NCBI GenBank assembly: GCA_025357875.1
Contig: JANYLK010000055.1
Location: 1-64,000 of the forward strand
Reading direction: 5' to 3'
Length of the DNA stretch: 64,000 nucleotides
Source of the DNA: Granulicella sp.
Lineage (GTDB): Bacteria; Acidobacteriota; Terriglobia; Terriglobales; Acidobacteriaceae
Shown here: positions 28,178 through 36,001 of the stretch, piece by piece
Position numbering within the stretch: position 1 is the stretch's first letter
How the letters are laid out: the number at the start of each line of letters is the position of its first letter
The notes under the pieces: model-generated
Told to the model about the DNA's origin: nothing
Databases searched by the model: none
What the model saw: only the letters and a program-made list of their open reading frames with translations
Translations under genes and position numbers: made by a program

Positions 28178-28930
28178 GTGGCAATCTTCTCCGAGGCAAC
28201 TGATGCCAGAGCTAACGATGAACACTGGGATCTTGAACGCAGCGGCTGCAAGGTGACACGTGGCTTTCAACTGATTAGGCGTGTGACATCCGGGAGCCAA
28301 AGCTTGTATGCAAGTTTTTCGCCAGATGATGATGCGCCGGTCACATATACCTTCCGCTGTCCTGTAGGTCATGCCTTTAAACAGTGGATTCTTTATGACC
28401 TAAAGTTCAATGTCAACAAATCAGGATATATAACCCGATATTTTCGTGTGACATCCGCGCCGAATGACGGATCGGAAGAGATCGTTGAATTGCCCGAGGA
28501 TCCTCCGTCCCTACGAACGGCCTATCGCCAAGCAATTCGTGCGATGGATGCAAACGCAAACCTTGCAGCAGCGGCTATATTCAGACGCGCCCTACAAATC
28601 GTCACACGCGACTTGCTTGGTGCGAAACCCGCCAATCTCGCCAAAGAACTTCGGGAGGTTGTTGACACGCAGTATAACGGGGGAACTGTCACAGCAAACT
28701 TTGCAGACATTGGGTACATCGTCAAGTAAGGCGGCAATCAAGGCGCTCATCCTGACGCAGACCCGGACTTGCTGGACTTTACGGCTGAAGATGCCTCTGA
28801 TTTGCAGCAGATTTTCATGGAGTTGGTAGCTGAACTATTCGTCATACCTGCTGCTAAGAAGAAAGCCAAAGATGACTTTATGGCACGAAGGAAGATCACT
28901 CCACAACCGGTACCAAAGCCTAAACCTTGA
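28178..28930 (+). pseudogene. DUF4145-type protein gene with an in-frame stop
   Basis: The frame from GTG 28178 contains PSLRTAYRQAIRAMDANANL, then AAAAIFRRALQIVTRDLLGA and IGYIVK, then TAA (28727-28729). It continues in the same frame as GGNQGAHPDADPDLLDFTAE and DLQQIFMELVAELFVIPAAK to TGA 28928-28930. The segment after the stop is the conserved C-terminal part of DUF4145 (the NxGAHP motif), so a single nonsense change (probably GAA to TAA) split a protein of about 250 residues. The N-terminal half has a Cys/His-poor beta-rich look (TFRCPVGHAF). DUF4145 often occurs in restriction and other defence loci; its own function is unknown. Confidence 0.7.
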
Positions 28931-29123
28931 GAACCTCGTCATTGCACAGTATGCAAGTTTGAGCATAGGAGAGTGCGCTGTGGAGTGGTTGGCAATCGAC
29001 AGGGATTGTTTGGTTCCATACTGTGTAGGGATATAAGAAAGATTGCGAAGACGACAAGCCTCAAGTTATCTAACGCCTTTATTCATTAGTGTTTGGCTCC
29101 AAAGCAGAGATACCGGATCAGAA

Positions 29124-29800
29124 TTACTCGTCTGCGCCTTGAGAATCTCGCGGAAAGCTCCGGCGAAAGGAATCTAGCAGATGCAGTTCTTTGAACAACG
29201 TGTTCCAACTCGTAGTCTCTTGGGACACCAAATCAATGCAATGGTTTGCGGGTTTCTGCAAACTAGCCCGAACCTTCAGGGACTCTACGGGGAGTAACGG
29301 GAGGCATAAACTAGGCCTTTCCGGCAGCACCCGAGCCATCACCGAATCCAGATTTCCGGCCGCTTCCGCCATATATCCGGGGGAAAGATGGGCATAGCGC
29401 TGAGTCATTCGTGGCGTTTTGTTGTCTAGAAACTGGCCCATCGCATAGAGATCAACCCCCTGTTGCGCCATCCAGGACGCCGCTGTAAGTCGCAAGGTAT
29501 GAAACGAAGCATCCGTGATGCCCAGTTTCGCGAAGACGCGACGAGTTGCGACTGTCAGCGCATTACGCCCATTCCAAGGAATGATTCAGCGGAACCGCCC
29601 GCTGGCTATCTATCTAACGCTTGCAGCGCTATATCCTTCAGCGGAAGCACCTGCATCGTTCCGCTCTCGTGGTCCGCAAATATATCCACCGCCGGGGCAT
29701 TAGCGCAGTTCTTGAGCCGTAATGCGCTCAGCAACCACGGGGCAGCAGGTCGGGATGCGGGATTAGGAGCTATCGAACCGCACACCTGTTGGATGGAATT
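29124..29800 (-). pseudogene. Decayed tyrosine recombinase (integrase), C-terminal half
   Basis: Minus-strand pieces are LLSALRLKNCANAPAVDIFA and GTMQVLPLKDIALQALD, then after frameshifts IIPWNGRNALTVATRRVFAK, SFHTLRLTAASWMAQQGVDL and PRMTQRYAHLSPGYM. The box II motif HTLR and the nucleophile Tyr (QRYAHLS) remain, but the usual LGH motif before it is LDN. At least two frameshifts and an in-frame TAG separate the pieces, and the N-terminal arm-binding domain is missing. It lies at the left end of the intact sugar-use genes. Confidence 0.75.
29220..29234 (+). repeat. Short att-like match to the tRNA-Glu 3' end
   Basis: TTGGGACACCAAATC matches TTGGGGACACCAAATC at 24406-24421 (tRNA-Glu 3' end plus flank) except for one G. 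The same G is missing in the right-hand copy at 43589-43628. It lies inside the tail of the tyrosine recombinase relic, where an attachment site would be expected. At 15 bp it could be chance. Confidence 0.35.
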
Positions 29801-29891
29801 CAGCCTGTCCGTAAAATGTTACGGAGACACGATGGAGTCGCGTTTGGCGCCGTTGACTGGCTCGGGCCGGACGTGCCGCTGTCCTTGTCCT

Positions 29892-30722
29892 TCAGACGCG
29901 CACTACTTCGATGCCCAAATCGAGGAACGGCGCGATCATCAGATCCGTCGCGCCATCATCGGTCACGATCGTTTGAAGCGCGCGCGCCGGGCAGATTCTC
30001 CAGTTGGCTACCTTGCCGAGCTTTGTATGGTCTACGACGGCGATATGGCGGCGGGCATGCTCTACCATCGTGCGCGCCAGTTCCCCTTCGTCCGGGTCAT
30101 AGGAGGTAGCGCCCCATTCAGGTTCCAGTCCATCTGCGCCGATGAACAGTGTGTGGATCAGCATGTGCTCCAGGCTACGAATGGCGTGCGGACCAACGAG
30201 CGAAAACCATTCCCCGTGCAGCGTGCCACCAGTCACAAATACTTTGACATCTTTGCGCATGGAAAGCTCCATCACGACGTTGGCCGTATTCGTCACGACC
30301 GTGAGGTTGTAATTCAGCGGCAAGGCTCGGACCACTGCGGCCGCGGTTGTTCCAGGCGTTACAGCAATCGTCTCGTCCGGTTGAATCAAGGCCGCGGCTG
30401 CATAGCCGATTCGGCGCTTCTGATCCGCTTGACGCTCTACCTGAGCAACAAACGACCGATCCCGCCGAAACGGCTGATAAAAAAGCGGCTGAATCGGAAC
30501 CGCACCACCATGGGTGCGCTGCAGAAGTCCCTTGCGGTCCAACACTTCAAGGTCACGTCTGATCGTCACCGGGGTCACGCCTATCTCGGCGCCTAATGTA
30601 TCCACCGACACGGATCCTGTCTGGTTCAGAGCATTAAGGATTGCCTTATAACGCAGCTCTTGTTTTCCCTTGCCTTCAGTTTTCTGGGCACTTGTGGCTA
30701 CGGATGCTGAACGTTTTGGCAC
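29892..30722 (-). CDS. DeoR-family transcriptional regulator
   Basis: 276 residues. The winged helix-turn-helix is SVSVDTLGAEIGVTPVTIRR, then DLEVLDRKGLLQRTHGGAV. The C-terminal sugar-phosphate sensor of the DeoR-C/isomerase-like fold has AVTPGTTAAAVVRALP, VFVTGGTLHGEWFSLVGP, FIGADGLEPEWGATSYD and VVDHTKLGK. Start GTG at 30720-30722, with AGAGGA 6 nt upstream. It is divergent from the SIS gene. Such regulators repress sugar catabolic operons until a phosphorylated sugar binds. Repeated TTCGTTT motifs in the promoters nearby are its likely operators. Confidence 0.92.
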   Translation of the reverse strand: MPKRSASVATSAQKTEGKGKQELRYKAILNALNQTGSVSVDTLGAEIGVTPVTIRRDLEVLDRKGLLQRTHGGAVPIQPLFYQPFRRDRSFVAQVERQADQKRRIGYAAAALIQPDETIAVTPGTTAAAVVRALPLNYNLTVVTNTANVVMELSMRKDVKVFVTGGTLHGEWFSLVGPHAIRSLEHMLIHTLFIGADGLEPEWGATSYDPDEGELARTMVEHARRHIAVVDHTKLGKVANWRICPARALQTIVTDDGATDLMIAPFLDLGIEVVRV

Positions 30723-30881
30723 TCTGTATCCTCTCGCAAGTTTCGAAGCGCGGCGAACGCCCTCTTCCGAAGCTGGTTGCTTTACGCCAATACTCGGCTT
30801 AGCCGGAACAGTGCCCGCCGCTCAATTTTAGCGATATTTGGCTCTGGTGCTTGTTTGCACCAATAAACATAACACGGTATG

Positions 30882-30906
30882 TTCGTTTGCATGCATTACG
30901 AAAGAC
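30882..30906. promoter_or_regulatory. Putative DeoR operator between deoR-type gene and SIS gene
   Basis: TTCGTTT (30882-30888), then GCATGCATT, then ACGAAAG, forms an imperfect inverted repeat directly upstream of the SIS-gene ribosome-binding site. The same TTCGTTT heptamer and its complement AAACGAA occur twice in the TonB-receptor/ROK divergent promoter. Inference from shared motif and position. Confidence 0.45.
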
Positions 30907-30918
30907 AAGGAGTCCATC

Positions 30919-31701
30919 TTGGAAGACCCTACCGCCGCGACCACCTATTTTCAAGAGGCTATGAAACGCCTCGAAGAAGTCCACGAGACTCAACTTGCCC
31001 AAATCTGCCAGGCTGCCCGGGTCTGTGCGGAATGCATCAGCAAAGGTGGCCTTGTGTTTCTGTTTGGCAGCGGCCACTCTCGTTTTCTTTGTGATGAGAT
31101 GGCGCCGCGCCAAGGCTGTTTTGTAGGCTTCGTCCCGATCGCACACGCGGGGCTTTCCACTTACACCGACGTGGTAGGGCCGAACGGCCTCCGTACTACG
31201 TTGTTTCTTGAAAAGTACGAGGGCTACGCTGAGCAAATTCTTAAGGGCTACAAACTTGGTCCGCACGACGCGATGATCGTGATCTCCACAAGCGGCATCC
31301 GGCCAGTCGTTGTGGAGATGGCGATCAACGCCAAACAACAGGGCTTGCCGGTAATCGCGCTCCTCGCCGGGGAGCATTGCAAACAAGCGGTTCCCGCTCA
31401 TACCTCGGGCAAAAAGCTCATCGACGTCGCCGACATCGTGATCGACAACCGCTGCCCGCCCGGTGACTGCATGGTAGTGCTTGAGGGCCTGGGTTGGCCA
31501 ACCGGCCCGCTTTCCACCGTAAGCGGAGCTTTGATCATCAACATGATTCGTTGCCAAACCGCTGAGTTCCTGCTTGCGCAGGGATATCAGCCCACTATGT
31601 TGCCTAGCCATCAACTCACCCCCAACCAAAGCACTCAAGAACAGATGGAGAAGTACTACACAGACTACCGGCACTCGCTGGCGCGCCTGTACTCTGCATA
31701 A
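30919..31701 (+). CDS. SIS-domain sugar-phosphate isomerase/binding protein (UPF0309-like)
   Basis: 260 residues. One SIS (sugar isomerase) domain with LVFLFGSGHSRFLCDEMAPR at the phosphosugar loop, then MIVISTSGIRPVVVEMAINA, the second conserved Ser/Thr loop. The TTG at 30919 is taken as the start because AAGGAG lies 6 nt before it; the frame is open further up without similarity. SIS proteins isomerise or bind amino-sugar or keto-sugar phosphates. Divergent from the DeoR regulator, which suggests that its substrate is the inducer or a downstream intermediate of the island's sugar pathway. Confidence 0.85.
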   Translation: MEDPTAATTYFQEAMKRLEEVHETQLAQICQAARVCAECISKGGLVFLFGSGHSRFLCDEMAPRQGCFVGFVPIAHAGLSTYTDVVGPNGLRTTLFLEKYEGYAEQILKGYKLGPHDAMIVISTSGIRPVVVEMAINAKQQGLPVIALLAGEHCKQAVPAHTSGKKLIDVADIVIDNRCPPGDCMVVLEGLGWPTGPLSTVSGALIINMIRCQTAEFLLAQGYQPTMLPSHQLTPNQSTQEQMEKYYTDYRHSLARLYSA

Positions 31702-31748
31702 GCATCGACAAAGGCATCAAGCTCTCCACGATGCTATGTGCGCCGCTT

Positions 31749-33977
31749 CTAGACCGAGCGAGCACCGGTGCCTGTAATCACATAATGCTTGTCGCGATGA
31801 CGTAATCCACGCAGCTCCGCCTTGGTGTCAAATTGTGCCAAATGAGAATCCACGGTGAGCGAGTCCAGAGTGATATTTACGCCGAAAATAGTATCCAACA
31901 CCATGTCCGTAAACGCCCCGCCGGCAATGCAGCACCATTCATTGATGTACGGCGGATCGTTTGGGCATTTAAGCGCCCCCCCTTTCAATGGTGCGAACAC
32001 ATCCTCAATAAAGTGCGCTTGTCCGATCGGCCCCTGATTTCCTGCCTTGGAGACCTCTCGCAGCCAGGCGGCCGTTTGTTCCGGCGGCATGCCCAATTTA
32101 TAGAGCGCCTTTGCCGACATCGGCGGCCAGGATGCATACGCTCCGAGGCAACTATGGTCCGGTCGGATGTTCCACGTCGCATCCGGATCGCCGCTGGCGA
32201 GCGCCCGCATCCATTTGCCTGTTCGCAATTGCGTCCAGAAGAACTGGGTCATCTCGAGCTTCTGTTGTGAACTCAGATCATCTGCCATGTTCTCGGCCAC
32301 GGCGAGGAAATCATAGCAATGACGAACTTCGTTGAAGGTGCCGTCGAGCTGGCCGGCTTTCCACCATCCCTTGCCGTTGACATAGAGCAGTCGGTTGATC
32401 CGCTCAGCGAGCTGAGTGCTCTTGACGCGCAGTTCATGGGCACGGGCCGCTTCGCCGTTACGCTCCAGCAGTTGCGCCACAAAGCGCATGCTGGACACAT
32501 TGCCCGCGTTCATGCCCGCGACTTCGTGTAAGTAAGTGCTGACAACCTCAAGCAGGTTCTCGATGTTTCCATAATCCGCCAGGCCGCGGTCGCTGCGCTG
32601 AAGCTGTTCCCAGTGCAGCGAGTGGTCGGCTAGGTGTTGCAGTACGGTCTTGCCACCGATCGACTTTTTCAGCCACTCCAAATCTCCTGTTACACGCAGA
32701 TAGTCGTGTGCGCAGCGAACAATCGCCATATCGTTGACTGCATACCAGGGACCTACCCCGGTGCCGCTCACATAGTCCGTTGCCAGGTGCTGATGCATAT
32801 CCTGCTGCAGCCAGACCTCCACGATATTTTTGAGCGGTAATGGATCTAACAGCCCCAGGCTCAGCCCGGTGAGCGATGTGTCCCATGGAAATGACAGGGT
32901 AGGCAGTGTGTGTCCGCCTAACGTTAGGTAGGCCGCGCCGTACTTCGAGTCGGGCGAATGCCGCCGCGCGCTGATGAGATTCTTAATGCCTGCAAAGTAA
33001 AGGTTCCACAATGCCTCATCGTCGGTGTGCAAGGTAGGCAGGTGGCCGGAAAAGTACGAATTTCCAGGCGTGAAGACGGCCTTTATCATTCCGGTGTAGA
33101 ACTGCTCGTTTTCGTCTTCTGCTGCGACAAATGTGGCCTGGAGACGATCGTGCAGCGCGATCGCTTCCTGCGCCGTTTCCGCAAGTGCATTCACGTACCG
33201 AAACTCCCGTGTCTCTCCTGGCCGCAGTTCGAACTCGTACTGCAGCACGTGCCCCGCCTCAAGCCGGTCGGCCACGGGGTGAACGCCTTGCGCCGACACC
33301 GCGGACGAATGTTGCGCCACGAACGTTACCCTGCTGGCGCGAGCGTCCCAGTTTGTCGTGTTACCTGACTCGCCAGGACAGCCCGCCATCCAAGCTTCAG
33401 TCTTGCGCGTGACCGCCGCGCGAAGGTCGAACCCCACGGTGAATTTCCGGCGCTCGCTCGAAATGTTCATTATCTGGATGTGCTGCGCCACTGCCCGCTG
33501 CTTAACGGGCATAAAGGTCCGCGTGCGAATGCGAAGCGCTCCGGTAGTCTGTTGACGATCCACCCTCTGCGGAAACCACTTGTAAGTAATGCGATTGCCC
33601 GGCGCAGGCGCGATGGAAAGCAATTGACCGTTGACCACCATTTCGCATGAGGTCAAGAGTCCCGGACTCCACGCACCATCCGGAACGCCGCAACAGGCAT
33701 ACGGAGGAAACGTGATGCCCGTCACGCCCGACACCGACTTGGACGTTTGTCCATAGCCCCACTCGTTTGCGAATACGGGCATGTTGAACAGGTCCGTATA
33801 GCCAAACTCCATCTCGACACTGGCCAGATCGGCAGGCGCAGGAAGATGCGGCAGGCGGACTCCCGCCCCTGTGGCACCTGCTGATTGAGCGGCGCAGGCA
33901 ACCGTGCCTCCCGCCAATTTCAGGAACGTGCGGCGTCCCACCTGCCAGCTAGGGTCGAGTCGAGATTGCAGGGACAT
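31749..33977 (-). CDS. Exported (alpha/alpha)6 six-hairpin glycoside hydrolase
   Basis: 742 residues. The start is ATG 33977, with AAAGGA 5 nt upstream; it gives a Tat-type signal (GRRTFLKLAGG). An N-terminal beta-sandwich precedes a six-hairpin toroid: TDDEALWNLYFAGIKNLISA, FPWDTSLTGLSLGLLDPLPL, WYAVNDMAIVRCAHDYLRVT and LADYGNIENLLEVVSTYLHE, ending IEDVFAPLKGG and NEWCCIAGGAFTDMVLDTIFG. The fold fits the GH78/GH63/MGH1-like clan. Acidic residues in FPWDTS, YGNIENLLE and AHFIEDVF are candidate catalysts. Last gene of the TonB operon; the RhaT-type transporter next door points to a deoxysugar- or rhamnose-containing substrate, but this is inference. Confidence 0.8.
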   Translation of the reverse strand: MSLQSRLDPSWQVGRRTFLKLAGGTVACAAQSAGATGAGVRLPHLPAPADLASVEMEFGYTDLFNMPVFANEWGYGQTSKSVSGVTGITFPPYACCGVPDGAWSPGLLTSCEMVVNGQLLSIAPAPGNRITYKWFPQRVDRQQTTGALRIRTRTFMPVKQRAVAQHIQIMNISSERRKFTVGFDLRAAVTRKTEAWMAGCPGESGNTTNWDARASRVTFVAQHSSAVSAQGVHPVADRLEAGHVLQYEFELRPGETREFRYVNALAETAQEAIALHDRLQATFVAAEDENEQFYTGMIKAVFTPGNSYFSGHLPTLHTDDEALWNLYFAGIKNLISARRHSPDSKYGAAYLTLGGHTLPTLSFPWDTSLTGLSLGLLDPLPLKNIVEVWLQQDMHQHLATDYVSGTGVGPWYAVNDMAIVRCAHDYLRVTGDLEWLKKSIGGKTVLQHLADHSLHWEQLQRSDRGLADYGNIENLLEVVSTYLHEVAGMNAGNVSSMRFVAQLLERNGEAARAHELRVKSTQLAERINRLLYVNGKGWWKAGQLDGTFNEVRHCYDFLAVAENMADDLSSQQKLEMTQFFWTQLRTGKWMRALASGDPDATWNIRPDHSCLGAYASWPPMSAKALYKLGMPPEQTAAWLREVSKAGNQGPIGQAHFIEDVFAPLKGGALKCPNDPPYINEWCCIAGGAFTDMVLDTIFGVNITLDSLTVDSHLAQFDTKAELRGLRHRDKHYVITGTGARSV

Positions 33978-34914
33978 AGGAATCCTTTCGGCGTGCGCCA
34001 ACGCCGTAACGCGATGATCTCGGCGGGGCAAGGGAGGTAGCTGGAACGTTGAGGTGTTCTGCAAGCACCTGCAGCAGCACGGGAAGCGAGTTGTCCCAAA
34101 AAGACCACGTATGCGCTCCAGGCAACTCGTGGTACTCGTAGGCGACTTTGATAGATGAGAGTTCGCTCGCAACACGCCTATTCGAGCTCAACAAAGGGTC
34201 GCTCGTTCCGCACTCCAGAAAAAGATAGGGCACGGTGGCACCATCAGCCACGCGGAGCAGCGCATCCACATCATTCTTTTTTCGCGTAGCGCTTCCCGCG
34301 GGTCCATAGGCCTGCTCTGTACTTGGTCCAAGCTGTGGAAGAATATCTTCGATACCCGACGGACCAGCGAACGCCCCACTGATGCTGGCCGCAAAGCCAA
34401 ATTCTCCGGGATGCTTCAAAGTCAACAGCAATGCCCCGTAGCCGCCCATAGACAGCCCCGCAATCGCTCGCTCGTGGGTCGCCGCAATAGTTCTGTAGTG
34501 CTCGTCCACATCCGCAATCAGGTCCTGCGAAATGTAATCTTCATATCGGTCCAAGGGCTTCGTGGCAGAGTTCACGTACCAGGAGTTCTCCGCCCGTGGC
34601 ATTACGATGATCAGCGCGTAGGCCGCAGCATCCTGTACAAGATGAGTCAGCTTAATCCAGTTCGTCTCATCGCCCTGCCATCCATGCAGGAGATAGAGTG
34701 TCGGATACCGTCGCTGGCCGCTGCCGTACCCCGCAGGAAGGATCACCGAGTACGGCATCTCGCGGCCCAGCGCCGCGCTAAAGAAGCTTCTCCGCCCGAA
34801 GCCGTCGCTTACGACTACCGGGGTGGGGATGGTTTTCTGTGCCCATGTCCTTGACCCGGCCATCGCCATCAGCAACATCAACCCGCGAGCTACGGTTTTT
34901 ATGTTGACTTTCAT
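33949..34914 (-). CDS. Exported esterase (alpha/beta hydrolase, esterase D/feruloyl-esterase type)
   Basis: 321 residues with a signal peptide (GLMLLMAMAGSRTWAQ). The nucleophile elbow is AIAGLSMGGYGALLLTL, with the oxyanion region YLLHGWQGDETNW. The acid probably lies in FLECGTSDPLL, and the base is His in ELPGAHTWSFWD. Family members hydrolyse short acyl or hydroxycinnamoyl esters on polysaccharides. It starts 6 nt after the transporter stop and overlaps the glycosidase gene by 29 nt, so the two enzymes are translated together and probably act on one ester-decorated glycan. Confidence 0.88.
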   Translation of the reverse strand: MKVNIKTVARGLMLLMAMAGSRTWAQKTIPTPVVVSDGFGRRSFFSAALGREMPYSVILPAGYGSGQRRYPTLYLLHGWQGDETNWIKLTHLVQDAAAYALIIVMPRAENSWYVNSATKPLDRYEDYISQDLIADVDEHYRTIAATHERAIAGLSMGGYGALLLTLKHPGEFGFAASISGAFAGPSGIEDILPQLGPSTEQAYGPAGSATRKKNDVDALLRVADGATVPYLFLECGTSDPLLSSNRRVASELSSIKVAYEYHELPGAHTWSFWDNSLPVLLQVLAEHLNVPATSLAPPRSSRYGVGARRKDSYVPAISTRP

Positions 34915-34920
34915 AAGCTC

Positions 34921-35922
34921 TCAGAACGTCGCACGCGACAGCACAACAACGGCCGCAACCAAGATCACCACCGCAACTACCTGGGTTCGCAGCGCACGAC
35001 TGCCGGCGCCACGCCATTCGCCGGTCCATACACCCAGCACACTGGCAACAATCACAATCAGGGACATAAATAACGGCCAGCCCACCACCGGGCCGAGTTC
35101 ACCCAGAAACGCTGTCGCTATGCCATACAGCACACTACTCCCGAACCAGAGAATGCCCATTCCAAGCGCCAGCGGAACGTTTGGCCAAATCGTACGCGCT
35201 GTGTACTGGCCAGCGCTTTTGCGCTTGCGAAGTAGGTACACGCAGTACAACAAATTTGGAACAAATCCACCCGCCATCAGCGGCACCCAGATCGCGTCCG
35301 TCTGCCATAGGGAATTGGCCCCGTGCGTGGATGCCGCCGCGGCCAGCGGAGCACCGTACGCAAAGCCTACGTTCATCATCGACGCGCAAATGCCACTCGC
35401 CACTGCCATCACCAGCCCGACACCAAAGTGGGGCTTCGATTCAGCATCGGTGCTATTGGTGCGCTCGCGCATCTTGCCTGCCACTGCGCTCGTCGCGACG
35501 CCCAGCAACACCAGTGCCACGCCAGCCAGCGACACGATGCCTGCACGCGTGAATAGCCGGTCAGCATGCAGCCGAAGCAACGGTACGATGCTGCCCATTG
35601 CGGCCGAAAGCCCCAGCACGATGGAAAACGTCAGAGCCATGCCAATTTTATCGAGTGCCAACCCGAACAATACTTGTGCCACACCCCACGCGGCGCCAAA
35701 TAATGCCACCACCAGCGCCACTTCGCCAGCCCCGATAAGAATCCCAGCGAACGCAGGGATGGTAGTGAAAGCAAGCACAGCAGGAAACAGCAGAAGCGCG
35801 AATACGCTCCACAGCAACCATGTGTTCTCCCATGCCCAGCCACGAACAAACTTCATGGGCAAAGCAAAACTTGCATTCATCACGCCGGCTATGACGAGCA
35901 GGCACATCCCGGTTGTATGCAT
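34921..35922 (-). CDS. RhaT-family L-rhamnose/proton symporter-like transporter
   Basis: 333 residues with about ten membrane helices. The start GVMNASFALPMKFVRGWAWE, then NTWLLWSVFALLLFPAVLAF, is typical of RhaT. Later helices include GTPase-free DMT-like repeats (WPLFMSLIVIVASVLGVWTGEW). It should take up L-rhamnose or a related sugar with protons across the inner membrane. AAAGGA precedes the ATG. It lies between the TonB receptor and the esterase in one operon. Confidence 0.88.
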   Translation of the reverse strand: MHTTGMCLLVIAGVMNASFALPMKFVRGWAWENTWLLWSVFALLLFPAVLAFTTIPAFAGILIGAGEVALVVALFGAAWGVAQVLFGLALDKIGMALTFSIVLGLSAAMGSIVPLLRLHADRLFTRAGIVSLAGVALVLLGVATSAVAGKMRERTNSTDAESKPHFGVGLVMAVASGICASMMNVGFAYGAPLAAAASTHGANSLWQTDAIWVPLMAGGFVPNLLYCVYLLRKRKSAGQYTARTIWPNVPLALGMGILWFGSSVLYGIATAFLGELGPVVGWPLFMSLIVIVASVLGVWTGEWRGAGSRALRTQVVAVVILVAAVVVLSRATF

Positions 35923-36001
35923 TACTTCCTTTCACCAAGGTGCGGCCGAGGCTTTGAAGCCTGGGCCGCACCTTGACCGTCTAATCCTTGCAACGCCCCA
36001 G

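Noticed and set aside
30799-31674. Minus-strand open frame of 291 codons opposite the SIS gene
   Set aside because: The plus strand encodes a clear SIS domain with a good ribosome-binding site; the minus peptide shows no family.
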